Positions 1 to 5,521 of a DNA stretch of 5,524 nucleotides are shown here, in pieces. The translations under genes were made by a program, and so were the position numbers. The DNA comes from Chromatiales bacterium (GTDB taxonomy: Bacteria; Pseudomonadota; Gammaproteobacteria; Chromatiales; Chromatiaceae), in the NCBI GenBank assembly GCA_024639625.1, contig JAHEIA010000241.1, positions 1-5,524 of the forward strand, given 5' to 3'. The notes below the pieces were generated by a model, which saw only the letters and a program-made list of their open reading frames with translations, ran no database searches and was not told the origin of the DNA. Positions within the stretch are counted from its first letter, which is position 1. Each line of letters starts with the position of its first letter.

Positions 1-63
1 AGATTTGCTTTTCCTCGCTTGCTGCTTTCCGGTTGGGGCATAGGGACGGAAAATTCAAACGCG

Positions 64-90
64 GGTCGGCGCGTTCGGGCGGCGCGGACC
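64..90 (+). promoter_or_regulatory. Possible hairpin in the leader of the exoribonuclease gene
   Basis: GGTC (64-67) pairs with GACC (87-90) and CGCG (70-73) pairs with CGCG (83-86), leaving a GG bulge on the left arm and a 9-base loop. No T-run follows, so it does not look like an intrinsic terminator of an upstream gene. GC-rich DNA makes short stems easily, so this is weak. I found no convincing promoter for the exoribonuclease in bases 1-118. Confidence 0.2.
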
Positions 91-178
91 GTGCTACCCG
101 CACCCGTTCAGGGGTATCATGGCCGCGAGATCCGGGAAGTCGACGCAAGCAATTCCCCCGGCCGTTAGAGGTTTAGAG

Positions 179-2005
179 ATGTCAATGCCCCAGGGCCAAC
201 CCGCTGTCAACAGTCTGGTTCTTTATAAGATTCACCCCGCGCGGGTGCTATCGATCTCCGACAAGATCGAGATCGAGTTGGAAGACGGCAAGACCAAGCG
301 CGTGCGGCCGAAGGATATCGAAGTGCTGCACCCCGGGCCGATCGATCGGCTTTCCGATCTCAAGCCCTGTGCCGGGGAGGTCGAAGAGGCCTGGGAATTG
401 CTGGCCGGTAGCCGCACGCACCTGCGCGAGCTCGCAGAGTTGCTCTACGACGGTTACAGTCCGGCGACTACCTGGGCCGCCTGGCAAGTGGTGGCGGACG
501 GTATGTATTTCGCTGGGACACCGCGCGCGATCGAGGTCCGTTCGGCCGAGGCCGTGGCGTCCGAACAGGCGCAACGGCGGGCCAAGGTCGAGGCGGTCCG
601 CAGCCAAGAGGAATTCATGCAGCGGATCCGCGAAGGGCGCTTCCTCGAGGCGGACCGGGGAAGGCTGGCGGAAGTGGAAATGCTGGCTCTCGGCCGGCGC
701 GAGGGCAGTCGGATCCTCGCCGCCCTGGGGCGTCAGGAAAACCGGGAAAACGCCCATCGCTTGCTGATCAAGATCGGCTATTGGGGACCCTTCTTCAATC
801 CCTACCCGGGCCGGCATCAGCTAGCTACCGAGCCGCCACGGATCGAGTTGCCGGAATTGCCGCCGGAAGAGAGGCGGGACCTGACGTCTTTGCCCGCCTT
901 CGCGATCGACGACGAGGGCAACCAGGACCCGGATGATGCCATCAGCCTGGAGCAGGATCGTTTGTGGGTCCATATTGCCGACGTAGCGGCGCTGGTGCCC
1001 CCCGGAAGCGAGGCCGATCTGGAAGCCCGGGCCAGGGGCGCAAACCTTTATCTCCCCGAGACCCTGGTACCCATGCTGCCGCCCGGCGCGACGGAGCGGC
1101 TCGGGCTCGGTCTGGCCGAGATCTCTCCGGCACTCTCGGTGGGGTTTCGTCTCGACGGCGCAGGCGCTGTCGCCGACATCGAGGTGATGCCGAGTTGGAT
1201 TCGCGCGCAGCGCTTGAGCTACGCGGAGGCGGACGCGTGCATGGACGAATCGCCCTTCTCTCGGATGCGCGAGCTCACGGAACGGTTTCGCGAACGACGG
1301 ACCGGGGCAGGCGCGAGCGCGATCGATCTGCCGGAAGTGAGCGTACGAGTGCACGACGGGCAAGTGGTAGTGCGCCCGCTGCCGAGGTTACGCAGCCGCG
1401 ATATGGTGACTGATGCGATGTTGCTAGCGGGCGAAGCAGTTGCCCGTTTTGCACGGGATCGTGACTTGGCAATCCCCTACGCGGTGCAGGCGCCACCGGA
1501 GAACGTCGCCCATCCGGAGGGCCTGGCGGCGATGTATGCCTACCGCAGAAAATTGAAGCCAAGTCGGTTGAGCGTGGAGCCGGATCGCCATTCCGGCCTG
1601 GGGCTCGAGTTGTATACCCGGGTAACCAGCCCATTGCGCCGCTACTCGGACCTCCTGGTGCATCAGCAGTTGCGCGCACTGCTGGGCGGGGGAGATCCGA
1701 TGGATGCGGGGGAAGTGGCCAATCGGGTCGCCGAGGCGGATCGTGCCGGCATGGCCATTCGGCGGGTCGAGCGCTTTTCGAACCTGCACTGGAAGCTGGT
1801 ATACCTGCAACAGAACCCCGGTTGGGAAGGGGAGAGCGTCGTGGTCGAACAGGTCGACAACCGGGCGACCTTCCTACTGCCGGAACTTGCCATGGAGACC
1901 AAGGTGCGGACGCGCGATGGCGCCTGCCTGGACGATCGCAGGCTGTTGGCCGTTCGGGAGGTCGACATTCCAGACCTCAGTGCCCGCTTCCGAATCCTGC
2001 GCTGA
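179..2005 (+). CDS. RNase II/R-family 3'-5' exoribonuclease (RNB domain)
   Basis: This protein is expected to degrade single-stranded RNA processively from the 3' end in the cytoplasm, releasing 5'-nucleotides with Mg2+. With the start at 179 it has 608 residues, close to E. coli RNase II (about 644). Residues 11-54 look like a small beta-barrel, and residues 67-125 are helical and winged-helix-like. The RNB domain spans about 225-530. It opens with IDDEGNQDPDDA, whose aspartates D244, D250, D252 and D253 have the 6-2-1 spacing of the RNase II catalytic site. It ends with the family motif TSPLRRYSDLLVHQQL (Arg487/Arg488). Residues 548-607 fit a short S1-type OB fold. The ATG at 179 is preceded by AGAGG (167-171) with 7 bases of spacing, and recognisable family sequence begins soon after it. 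An in-frame ATG at 119, with AGGGG four bases upstream, would add 20 residues. The N-terminus is unlike classical Rnb and recalls the helix-turn-helix type of Deinococcus DrII, which is an inference. The family assignment is very secure. Confidence 0.95.
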   Translation: MSMPQGQPAVNSLVLYKIHPARVLSISDKIEIELEDGKTKRVRPKDIEVLHPGPIDRLSDLKPCAGEVEEAWELLAGSRTHLRELAELLYDGYSPATTWAAWQVVADGMYFAGTPRAIEVRSAEAVASEQAQRRAKVEAVRSQEEFMQRIREGRFLEADRGRLAEVEMLALGRREGSRILAALGRQENRENAHRLLIKIGYWGPFFNPYPGRHQLATEPPRIELPELPPEERRDLTSLPAFAIDDEGNQDPDDAISLEQDRLWVHIADVAALVPPGSEADLEARARGANLYLPETLVPMLPPGATERLGLGLAEISPALSVGFRLDGAGAVADIEVMPSWIRAQRLSYAEADACMDESPFSRMRELTERFRERRTGAGASAIDLPEVSVRVHDGQVVVRPLPRLRSRDMVTDAMLLAGEAVARFARDRDLAIPYAVQAPPENVAHPEGLAAMYAYRRKLKPSRLSVEPDRHSGLGLELYTRVTSPLRRYSDLLVHQQLRALLGGGDPMDAGEVANRVAEADRAGMAIRRVERFSNLHWKLVYLQQNPGWEGESVVVEQVDNRATFLLPELAMETKVRTRDGACLDDRRLLAVREVDIPDLSARFRILR

Positions 2006-2011
2006 TTGGGG

Positions 2012-2040
2012 ATGACCTGCTTTTTCGAACCTCCTATACT
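2012..2040 (+). promoter_or_regulatory. Sigma70-like promoter for the small protein-ATPase operon
   Basis: The -35 candidate is ATGACC (2012-2017, four of six matches to TTGACA). A 17-base spacer follows, then the -10 candidate TATACT (2035-2040, five of six matches to TATAAT). Transcription would begin near 2047, leaving a leader of about 80 bases before the ATG at 2129. It sits directly after the exoribonuclease stop, in the only AT-richer stretch of that gap. This suggests the two downstream genes can be transcribed independently of the exoribonuclease. I saw no intrinsic terminator between them, so read-through is also possible. Confidence 0.6.
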
Positions 2041-2128
2041 CTAGAATCGGGACCTGAGCGACGGCGGTGCACACCAACCACGGCACTGGATCGCTCCAAT
2101 CATCACAATAACTGCTGGGGGTGAATCA

Positions 2129-2323
2129 ATGTCCGAATCTGCTGCAGCCGCAGTCGCTGCCTCCGAGCCGTCCGAGGCGGCCCAGGCATTCATCGAATAC
2201 ACCAAAGAGGAAGGTGAGCGGCGCCGCAACTCCGGTGAAGATTTTGACGAAGAACTTTTTCAACGAGCCGTGGACCTGGTGCTGCGCCGCCTGCGGACGC
2301 TGAATGAGGAGGGCGTGCTATGA
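2129..2323 (+). CDS. Small helical protein of unknown function, coupled to the membrane ATPase
   Basis: This is a 64-residue protein that I do not recognise. It opens with an Ala/Ser/Glu-rich segment (residues 2-20) that is probably flexible. Two amphipathic, highly charged helices follow (about 16-34 and 40-60), the second reading FDEELFQRAVDLVLRRLRTL. There is no signal peptide, membrane segment or cysteine. The start is supported by GGGGGTGA (2117-2124), a near-perfect anti-16S match. The stop TGA overlaps the next ATG as ATGA (2320-2323), so the two proteins are very likely made together by translational coupling. By context it is a candidate subunit or regulator of the ATPase. That is an inference from gene order; nothing in the sequence itself indicates a catalytic function. 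Confidence 0.8.
   Translation: MSESAAAAVAASEPSEAAQAFIEYTKEEGERRRNSGEDFDEELFQRAVDLVLRRLRTLNEEGVL
2307..2319 (+). promoter_or_regulatory. Perfect AGGAGG ribosome binding site inside the small gene, serving the ATPase
   Basis: AGGAGG (2307-2312) lies 7 bases before the ATG at 2320. It is embedded in the last codons of the 64-residue gene. Together with the ATGA overlap it fixes the ATPase start and supports tightly matched synthesis of the two proteins. Confidence 0.8.
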
Positions 2324-4197
2324 TCATCCGCAGCCTTTCCGCCAGCAACATTTTGAAGTATGCGAGGCTCGAACTCGCGGATCTCCCGGAACGGGGGCTG
2401 ATCGGAATCAGCGGACCCAATGAGTCGGGAAAGAGCAGTATCGGCGAGGCGGTCTGCTTCGCCCTGTTCGGCCGGACCTTCTCTCTGGGCGAGGAGGACG
2501 TGGCCAAGGTCATTCGCTGGGGAGAGTCCCAGTGTTCGGCTCAGTTGCAGTTCCAACTCGCTGACGGCAAGCAATACGAGGTTGCGCGCTTTCTTGATAG
2601 CGACGGCAACCACGGCGCCCGTTTGTCCCTGGTTGGCGACCAGGAACCGATCGCGCGTGGCGTATCCGGTGTGCGAGACGCGCTCTTCCGCTTGATCGGA
2701 TTCGAATTCGATGAATTTATCGAATCCTTCTATCTCGCGCAGCGCGAGATCACTACCCCACATCCCCATAGCCATGCGATCAAGGTGATGGCGGGCATCG
2801 CGCCGCTGGAGATTGCGGCCGGCGAGTTCGAACAGGAAGGGGAGATCCAGGAAGAGGAGATCGAGGCCCTCGAGTACGACATCAGTGGAGTCCAGCAGGA
2901 ACTTGCGGAGATCGGCATTGATCCCGAACGGCTGCCGGTGCTGGAGCAAGACCGCGACATCGAGCGCAAAATCGTCGAGCAGCAGAATACAGCCGTCGAG
3001 GATCTCGAGGCCGCTTCGGCAACCTACCAGGACAACGATCCCTTATTGTCGAGCGCTCGAAGCAGTCGAGGTACTGCCAGCTTCTTGCGTTTTCTGCTGT
3101 TTTTGGCCGCGCTCGCTGCCGGTGGGGCCTGGCTCTATTTGAGCCGAACTCCGGAAACCGAGATGCCGGTTCAGCTAACGCATCTGCTCTCGACGTACGC
3201 CCCGAACTGGAGCATAAAGCTCCCCTGGTTGCTCTACGCTGCGGCGGGCGCCGGCGTGCTCTTCCTGCTGTTCTGGGTGCGTTGTGCCTCTCTCGGCGGC
3301 AAGATCACGGACTTGCAGCAACAGAGTGGCGCGCTTGCGGAGCGCCTGACAGAGCTGCGTGGCTTGTTGCCCGCGCAAGATGCCGCTGGGCAGGAAGATC
3401 CCAAGGCCGGGGGGGACGCGCCGGAGGAGCGGCCGCCGGTGGATGAAAAGGCGGCGCGCCGGGCGGCTCGGCCCAGTGAGCAAGAGGTCGCTGGGCTACA
3501 GCCGAGGATCGTGGACGCCACTGCGAGCGCTGCCCAGGTGCGGGCGCTGGTCGGCCGCGAGGTGGCCTGGACCCGGGACCGCATCGAAGAACGACAGGCG
3601 GAGCTGGGGCGCCTGGAAGAAGCCATCGAGCGGGAACAGGAACGCGTGCGCAAGGCGGGAAATCTCGAGCGAGAACGCACGGGCTACGAGGAGCAGATCG
3701 AGAACCGCCGGCAGCAGATTCAGATTCGACGTCTGGCGGGTGAGCTGTTGGAAGGAGGCATGCGCCAGATTTCGCAACAGTTCAACCGGAATCTGCGCGG
3801 ATTGGTTGGACGCACGCTGCCCTTGTTGACCGAGAATCGCTACGAGCATCTGCAGATCGGCGACGATCTCAACGTCCGGGTGTTCTCCAGCGAGAAGCGC
3901 GACTTCATGGACCTCGACGAGATCTCCAGCGGGACCCAGCGGCAGATCATGTTGGCGGTCCGCTTGGCGCTGGCGCAGGAGTTGGTCGAAAGGACGGTCA
4001 AGGGTTCGCAGTTTCTGGTGTTGGACGAGCCGTTTGCCTTTTTTGACCAGGAGCGTACGCGGAGTTCACTGGCCGTGCTCCCGGAATTCAGCGAGCAGAT
4101 CGCCCAGGTCTGGGTGATCGGGCAGGATTTTCCCGCCGGCGTCGAGTTCGCGAAGACCGTCCGCTGCGGTCGGGACCTGCACGAACTGCTGGTCTAG
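2320..4197 (+). CDS. Rad50/SMC-like AAA ATPase with a membrane-spanning hairpin
   Basis: This 625-residue protein has the split ATPase head of the Rad50/SbcC/SMC group. At the N-terminus, the Walker A motif GPNESGKS is at 32-39 and the Q-loop glutamine is probably Q141 in FYLAQRE. At the C-terminus, the signature SSGTQRQ is at 536-542, Walker B FLVLDE at 565-570, and the D-loop region around D576. Between the halves are a short charged coiled coil (about 168-235), two hydrophobic segments (about 254-275 and 301-320), a Pro/Ala/Gly/charged linker (about 352-387) and a second coil (about 400-480). The hydrophobic pair replaces the CxxC zinc hook of Rad50/SbcC. It predicts an inner-membrane hairpin with both heads in the cytoplasm and about 25 periplasmic residues. 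Bacillus YhaN is the best-known comparable layout, but is much longer. The usual switch histidine position appears to be Q602 (VIGQD). The start is set by AGGAGG and the ATGA overlap. No Mre11/SbcD-type nuclease is adjacent. A DNA-repair or chromosome-associated role is plausible; the substrate is unknown. Confidence 0.88.
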   Translation: MIIRSLSASNILKYARLELADLPERGLIGISGPNESGKSSIGEAVCFALFGRTFSLGEEDVAKVIRWGESQCSAQLQFQLADGKQYEVARFLDSDGNHGARLSLVGDQEPIARGVSGVRDALFRLIGFEFDEFIESFYLAQREITTPHPHSHAIKVMAGIAPLEIAAGEFEQEGEIQEEEIEALEYDISGVQQELAEIGIDPERLPVLEQDRDIERKIVEQQNTAVEDLEAASATYQDNDPLLSSARSSRGTASFLRFLLFLAALAAGGAWLYLSRTPETEMPVQLTHLLSTYAPNWSIKLPWLLYAAAGAGVLFLLFWVRCASLGGKITDLQQQSGALAERLTELRGLLPAQDAAGQEDPKAGGDAPEERPPVDEKAARRAARPSEQEVAGLQPRIVDATASAAQVRALVGREVAWTRDRIEERQAELGRLEEAIEREQERVRKAGNLERERTGYEEQIENRRQQIQIRRLAGELLEGGMRQISQQFNRNLRGLVGRTLPLLTENRYEHLQIGDDLNVRVFSSEKRDFMDLDEISSGTQRQIMLAVRLALAQELVERTVKGSQFLVLDEPFAFFDQERTRSSLAVLPEFSEQIAQVWVIGQDFPAGVEFAKTVRCGRDLHELLV

Positions 4198-4352
4198 AGC
4201 CGGTTACCAATCACCGGGCCGCCGCTTCCCCGACCGCGTGAGAAGGACTGCGTGAGGCGGGTTTCCACCGTTTGGGCTCGTTCGCGCGCGGGACTGCGCT
4301 CCAGGAATGGCTTGTATGGGCGGTTCCGCGGTTGGATCCGGCTGCGGCCCGC

Positions 4353-4381
4353 TCCACATTTACCGGAATGAGCGCTATATT
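4353..4381 (+). promoter_or_regulatory. Sigma70-like promoter for the DsrC-like gene
   Basis: The -35 candidate is TCCACA (4353-4358, four of six matches to TTGACA). A 17-base spacer follows, then the -10 candidate TATATT (4376-4381, five of six matches). This is the most AT-rich point of the gap (TATATTATTA, 4376-4385), and transcription would start near 4388. The leader before the ATG at 4518 would then be about 130 bases. The AT-rich run also allows a slightly shifted -10 (TATTAT, 4378-4383). Confidence 0.5.
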
Positions 4382-4390
4382 ATTAGCTTG

Positions 4391-4429
4391 TGGCGAAGCG
4401 TGTTTGTACCATTTCGCCAGATAGTGGTA
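4391..4429 (+). promoter_or_regulatory. Operator-like inverted repeat or leader hairpin with a competing second pairing
   Basis: TGGCGAA (4391-4397) and TTCGCCA (4413-4419) are perfect 7-base inverted repeats separated by 15 bases. They start a few bases after the predicted transcription start. Inside the loop, TACCA (4407-4411) can pair with TGGTA (4425-4429), giving either a pseudoknot or an alternative fold. The element could be a repressor-binding site in DNA or an RNA structure. The sequence does not decide between them. Confidence 0.4.
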
Positions 4430-4432
4430 ACA

Positions 4433-4507
4433 GGCCCTAAGGCCCCCCATGCCGAAAGCGTCCCGCGAGAGGATGCTATGGCGCGGGGGAATTGCAACAT
4501 GCTTGCA
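4433..4507 (+). promoter_or_regulatory. Further stem-loops in the DsrC-like leader, running up to the ribosome binding site
   Basis: Three more short pairings follow. GGCC-CTAA-GGCC lies at 4433-4444. CCCGCG (4462-4467) pairs with CGCGGG (4482-4487). TGCAA-CATGC-TTGCA lies at 4493-4507, and its last base is the first A of the AGGAGG ribosome binding site (4507-4512). CCCCCC (4443-4448) could also pair with GGGGG (4485-4489), offering an alternative fold. I recognise no known riboswitch class. Regulation of translation by this leader is an inference. Confidence 0.3.
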
Positions 4508-4517
4508 GGAGGATGCG

Positions 4518-4856
4518 ATGGCGACTTTGGAGGTTGGTGGGAGAACGGTAGAGCTGAACGGAGAAGGATATCTAGCGGACTTCGACGACTGGGACGAAGA
4601 TGTGGCGCGCACCATGGCCGAGCAGGATAATCTGAAACTGCTCGACTGCCATTGGACAGCGATCCGCTTCTTGCGTGAGTACTACGATGAGCATCGGGTG
4701 CCGGCCTCTCCCCGGATCATAGTCAAGCAGATCGGCCACCGGCTCACCGATCACAAGTGCGGACAACGGGATCTGAAAGAGATGTTTCCGCTCGGCGGTT
4801 GCAAGCACGCGTGCCGTCTGGCTGGTCTGCCGATCTATTATTGCCACGCCTGCTGA
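4518..4856 (+). CDS. DsrC/TusE/DsvC-family sulfur-relay protein with a variant C-terminus
   Basis: Members of this family carry sulfur on C-terminal cysteines, as DsrC does for dissimilatory sulfite reductase and TusE for tRNA thiolation. The 112-residue length matches the family (about 105-115). Recognisable family stretches are EGYLADFDDW (residues 16-25), EQDNLKLLDCHW (35-46), IRFLREYYDEH (49-59) and the C-terminal FPLGG with ACRLAGLP (98-105). The cysteines are C44, C81, C95, C99, C109 and C112. C99 is the upstream redox cysteine of DsrC. The penultimate cysteine, expected 11 residues later, is His110; the protein instead ends Cys-His-Ala-Cys. The start at 4518 has AGGAGG (4507-4512) five bases upstream and matches the family N-terminus. 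An in-frame ATG at 4449 would add 23 unrelated residues and lacks support. No dsrAB, tusBCD or other sulfur gene is in the window, so it is probably one of the extra DsrC paralogues common in sulfur oxidisers. Family is certain; role is open. Confidence 0.92.
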   Translation: MATLEVGGRTVELNGEGYLADFDDWDEDVARTMAEQDNLKLLDCHWTAIRFLREYYDEHRVPASPRIIVKQIGHRLTDHKCGQRDLKEMFPLGGCKHACRLAGLPIYYCHAC

Positions 4857-4860
4857 TAGG

Positions 4861-4902
4861 GCCAGTGGTTTGCCTGTCGTTCGCGGGCGCTAAGCGTCTG
4901 GC
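4861..4902 (+). terminator. Weak stem-loop after the DsrC-like gene
   Basis: GCCAG (4861-4865) can pair with CTGGC (4898-4902) four bases after the stop codon, enclosing a GC-rich loop with a smaller possible stem (CGC-TAA-GCG). There is no T-run, so it is not a classical intrinsic terminator. It is at best a processing or 3'-end stabilising structure. Confidence 0.2.
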
Positions 4903-4911
4903 TGCAGCGAT

Positions 4912-4954
4912 CCGCAAGCGGGCGGCTATCGGTTGATGGGTGGTCGGCTTGCGG
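4912..4954. repeat. 8-bp perfect inverted repeat in the convergent gap
   Basis: CCGCAAGC (4912-4919) and GCTTGCGG (4947-4954) are perfect inverted repeats with 27 bases between them. They lie between two convergent genes, where 3'-end structures are expected. No T-run follows on either strand. Confidence 0.4.
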
Positions 4955-4972
4955 CCGGCGGCCGTAGGGAGC

Positions 4973-4985
4973 GGCTCTTAGAGCC
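4973..4985. repeat. 13-base palindrome GGCTCT-T-AGAGCC
   Basis: This is a perfect palindrome around T4979. As RNA it would form a 5-bp stem with a three-base loop on either strand. On the plus strand a short T-run (TTTT, 5006-5009) lies about 20 bases further on, too far for a standard intrinsic terminator. It may act in both directions at the 3' ends of the convergent genes; this is an inference. Confidence 0.35.
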
Positions 4986-5032
4986 CACGGCAGTGGTGGT
5001 CTGGCTTTTCGGATAGGTCTCCTGTAGTGCCT

Positions 5033-5044
5033 CTCTCCGGAGAG
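5033..5044. repeat. 12-base perfect palindrome CTCTCCGGAGAG
   Basis: This palindrome lies 15 bases beyond the stop of the minus-strand gene. As DNA it could be a dimeric protein-binding site. As RNA it would give only a short stem with a minimal loop and no T-run. Its position suits a 3'-end element of the minus-strand gene, but the evidence is only its symmetry. Confidence 0.3.
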
Positions 5045-5059
5045 CCGGTCCTGCCGAGC

Positions 5060-5521
5060 TCAGATTTTTGATGTCAGCAGGTTGAGACGCGCCCCCAGAC
5101 GTCGGTGGTGCTGAATGGCGTCATCGTACGCGATACGGTCCTGCACATAGGCTGTATCGCTGTAGTGGCGAAATCCCGGATCGCCGGCTTGCTCCTTGCG
5201 CCTGCTGCCACAAATGTGCAGAAGTTGCTGGATCGACACCCCTAACGCGTCCAGGTATTCCAGGAGTCCGGCCCTCAGTTCGTTCCCCTCGCGCTTCGTT
5301 AGCGCCGTTGGGGGTAGTTTCTGTAAGACGTCTTCAATCGCGTCGACCTGCTCCGCGAGCGACCGCAATTCCTTCTCGTAGCGAGCCAAATCCCGACCAC
5401 GTTGCTGGCTCGCAAACAATCGCATCGCGCGCAAGGAGACACCCATCACGCTGCTATGGATGCGCTTGTATCGGGCGCGAATCTGACTGGCGTCGTACAC
5501 CAGTTTCACCAGTTCACTCAT
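5060..5521 (-). CDS. Unrecognised mostly helical 153-residue protein (start near the window edge)
   Basis: I do not recognise this protein. It is predicted to be almost entirely alpha-helical, with long amphipathic stretches at about residues 1-66, 78-106 and 123-150, separated by LPPTALTKREGN (69-80) and a Gly/Pro turn (113-116). It is rich in Arg, Leu and Gln with heptad-like spacing (for example ARYEKELRSLAEQVDAIEDVL), suggesting a coiled-coil or helical-bundle protein. It has one cysteine (C104), no signal peptide and no membrane segment. It appears cytoplasmic. The ATG complement at 5519-5521 is only three bases from the window end, so the ribosome binding site is not visible and the true start could lie further upstream. 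The frame is the longest here, its composition is protein-like, and it converges on the DsrC-like gene. It probably belongs to an operon outside the window. Confidence 0.65.
   Translation of the reverse strand: MSELVKLVYDASQIRARYKRIHSSVMGVSLRAMRLFASQQRGRDLARYEKELRSLAEQVDAIEDVLQKLPPTALTKREGNELRAGLLEYLDALGVSIQQLLHICGSRRKEQAGDPGFRHYSDTAYVQDRIAYDDAIQHHRRLGARLNLLTSKI

Larger units (their letters stand above)
4198..4517. other. 320-base intergenic region without a convincing gene
   Basis: No reading frame here looks like a real protein; the open frames are Arg/Ser-rich shadows. Just after the ATPase stop, CCGGT (4200-4204) and ACCGG (4213-4217) could form a 5-bp hairpin, but no T-run follows. A 7-base direct repeat GCGTGAG occurs at 4236-4242 and 4250-4256. 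The 3' part holds an AT-rich promoter candidate (4353-4381) and a leader with several inverted repeats up to the DsrC-like start. Those elements are listed separately. Confidence 0.7.

Noticed and set aside
119..178. Upstream start of the exoribonuclease at 119
   Set aside because: It is possible (AGGGG four bases before), but the extra 20 residues do not resemble family sequence and the ATG at 179 has AGAGG at better spacing. The alternative is kept in the gene entry.
248..1810. Long minus-strand open frames opposite the exoribonuclease
   Set aside because: They lie antisense to a gene with complete family motifs, are rich in Arg/Pro/Gly/Ser as expected for GC-rich shadows, and show no motif of their own.
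2006..2060. Intrinsic terminator after the exoribonuclease
   Set aside because: The CTTTTT run (2020-2025) has no hairpin immediately upstream; the stretch is better explained as promoter DNA.
2190..3849. Minus-strand and alternate-frame open frames over the ATPase
   Set aside because: The true frame carries Walker A, signature and Walker B motifs; the others have only low-complexity composition.
179..4197. Exoribonuclease plus ATPase as a new antiphage defence system
   Set aside because: The exoribonuclease looks like a housekeeping RNA-decay enzyme and the ATPase operon has its own promoter. There is no mobile-element or defence-gene context in the window, so the link is only adjacency.
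4236..4256. GCGTGAG direct repeat
   Set aside because: Two 7-base copies 14 bases apart are easily expected by chance and do not flank a mobile element or attachment site.
4449..4517. Earlier in-frame start for the DsrC-like gene
   Set aside because: The 23 added residues have no counterpart in the DsrC family, and the ATG at 4518 has a perfect AGGAGG five bases upstream.
4211..4615. 134-codon minus-strand frame across the gap and the DsrC-like start
   Set aside because: It is Ser/Arg/Ala-rich with no motif, overlaps the promoter, leader and a secure gene on the other strand, and is best explained as a chance frame.
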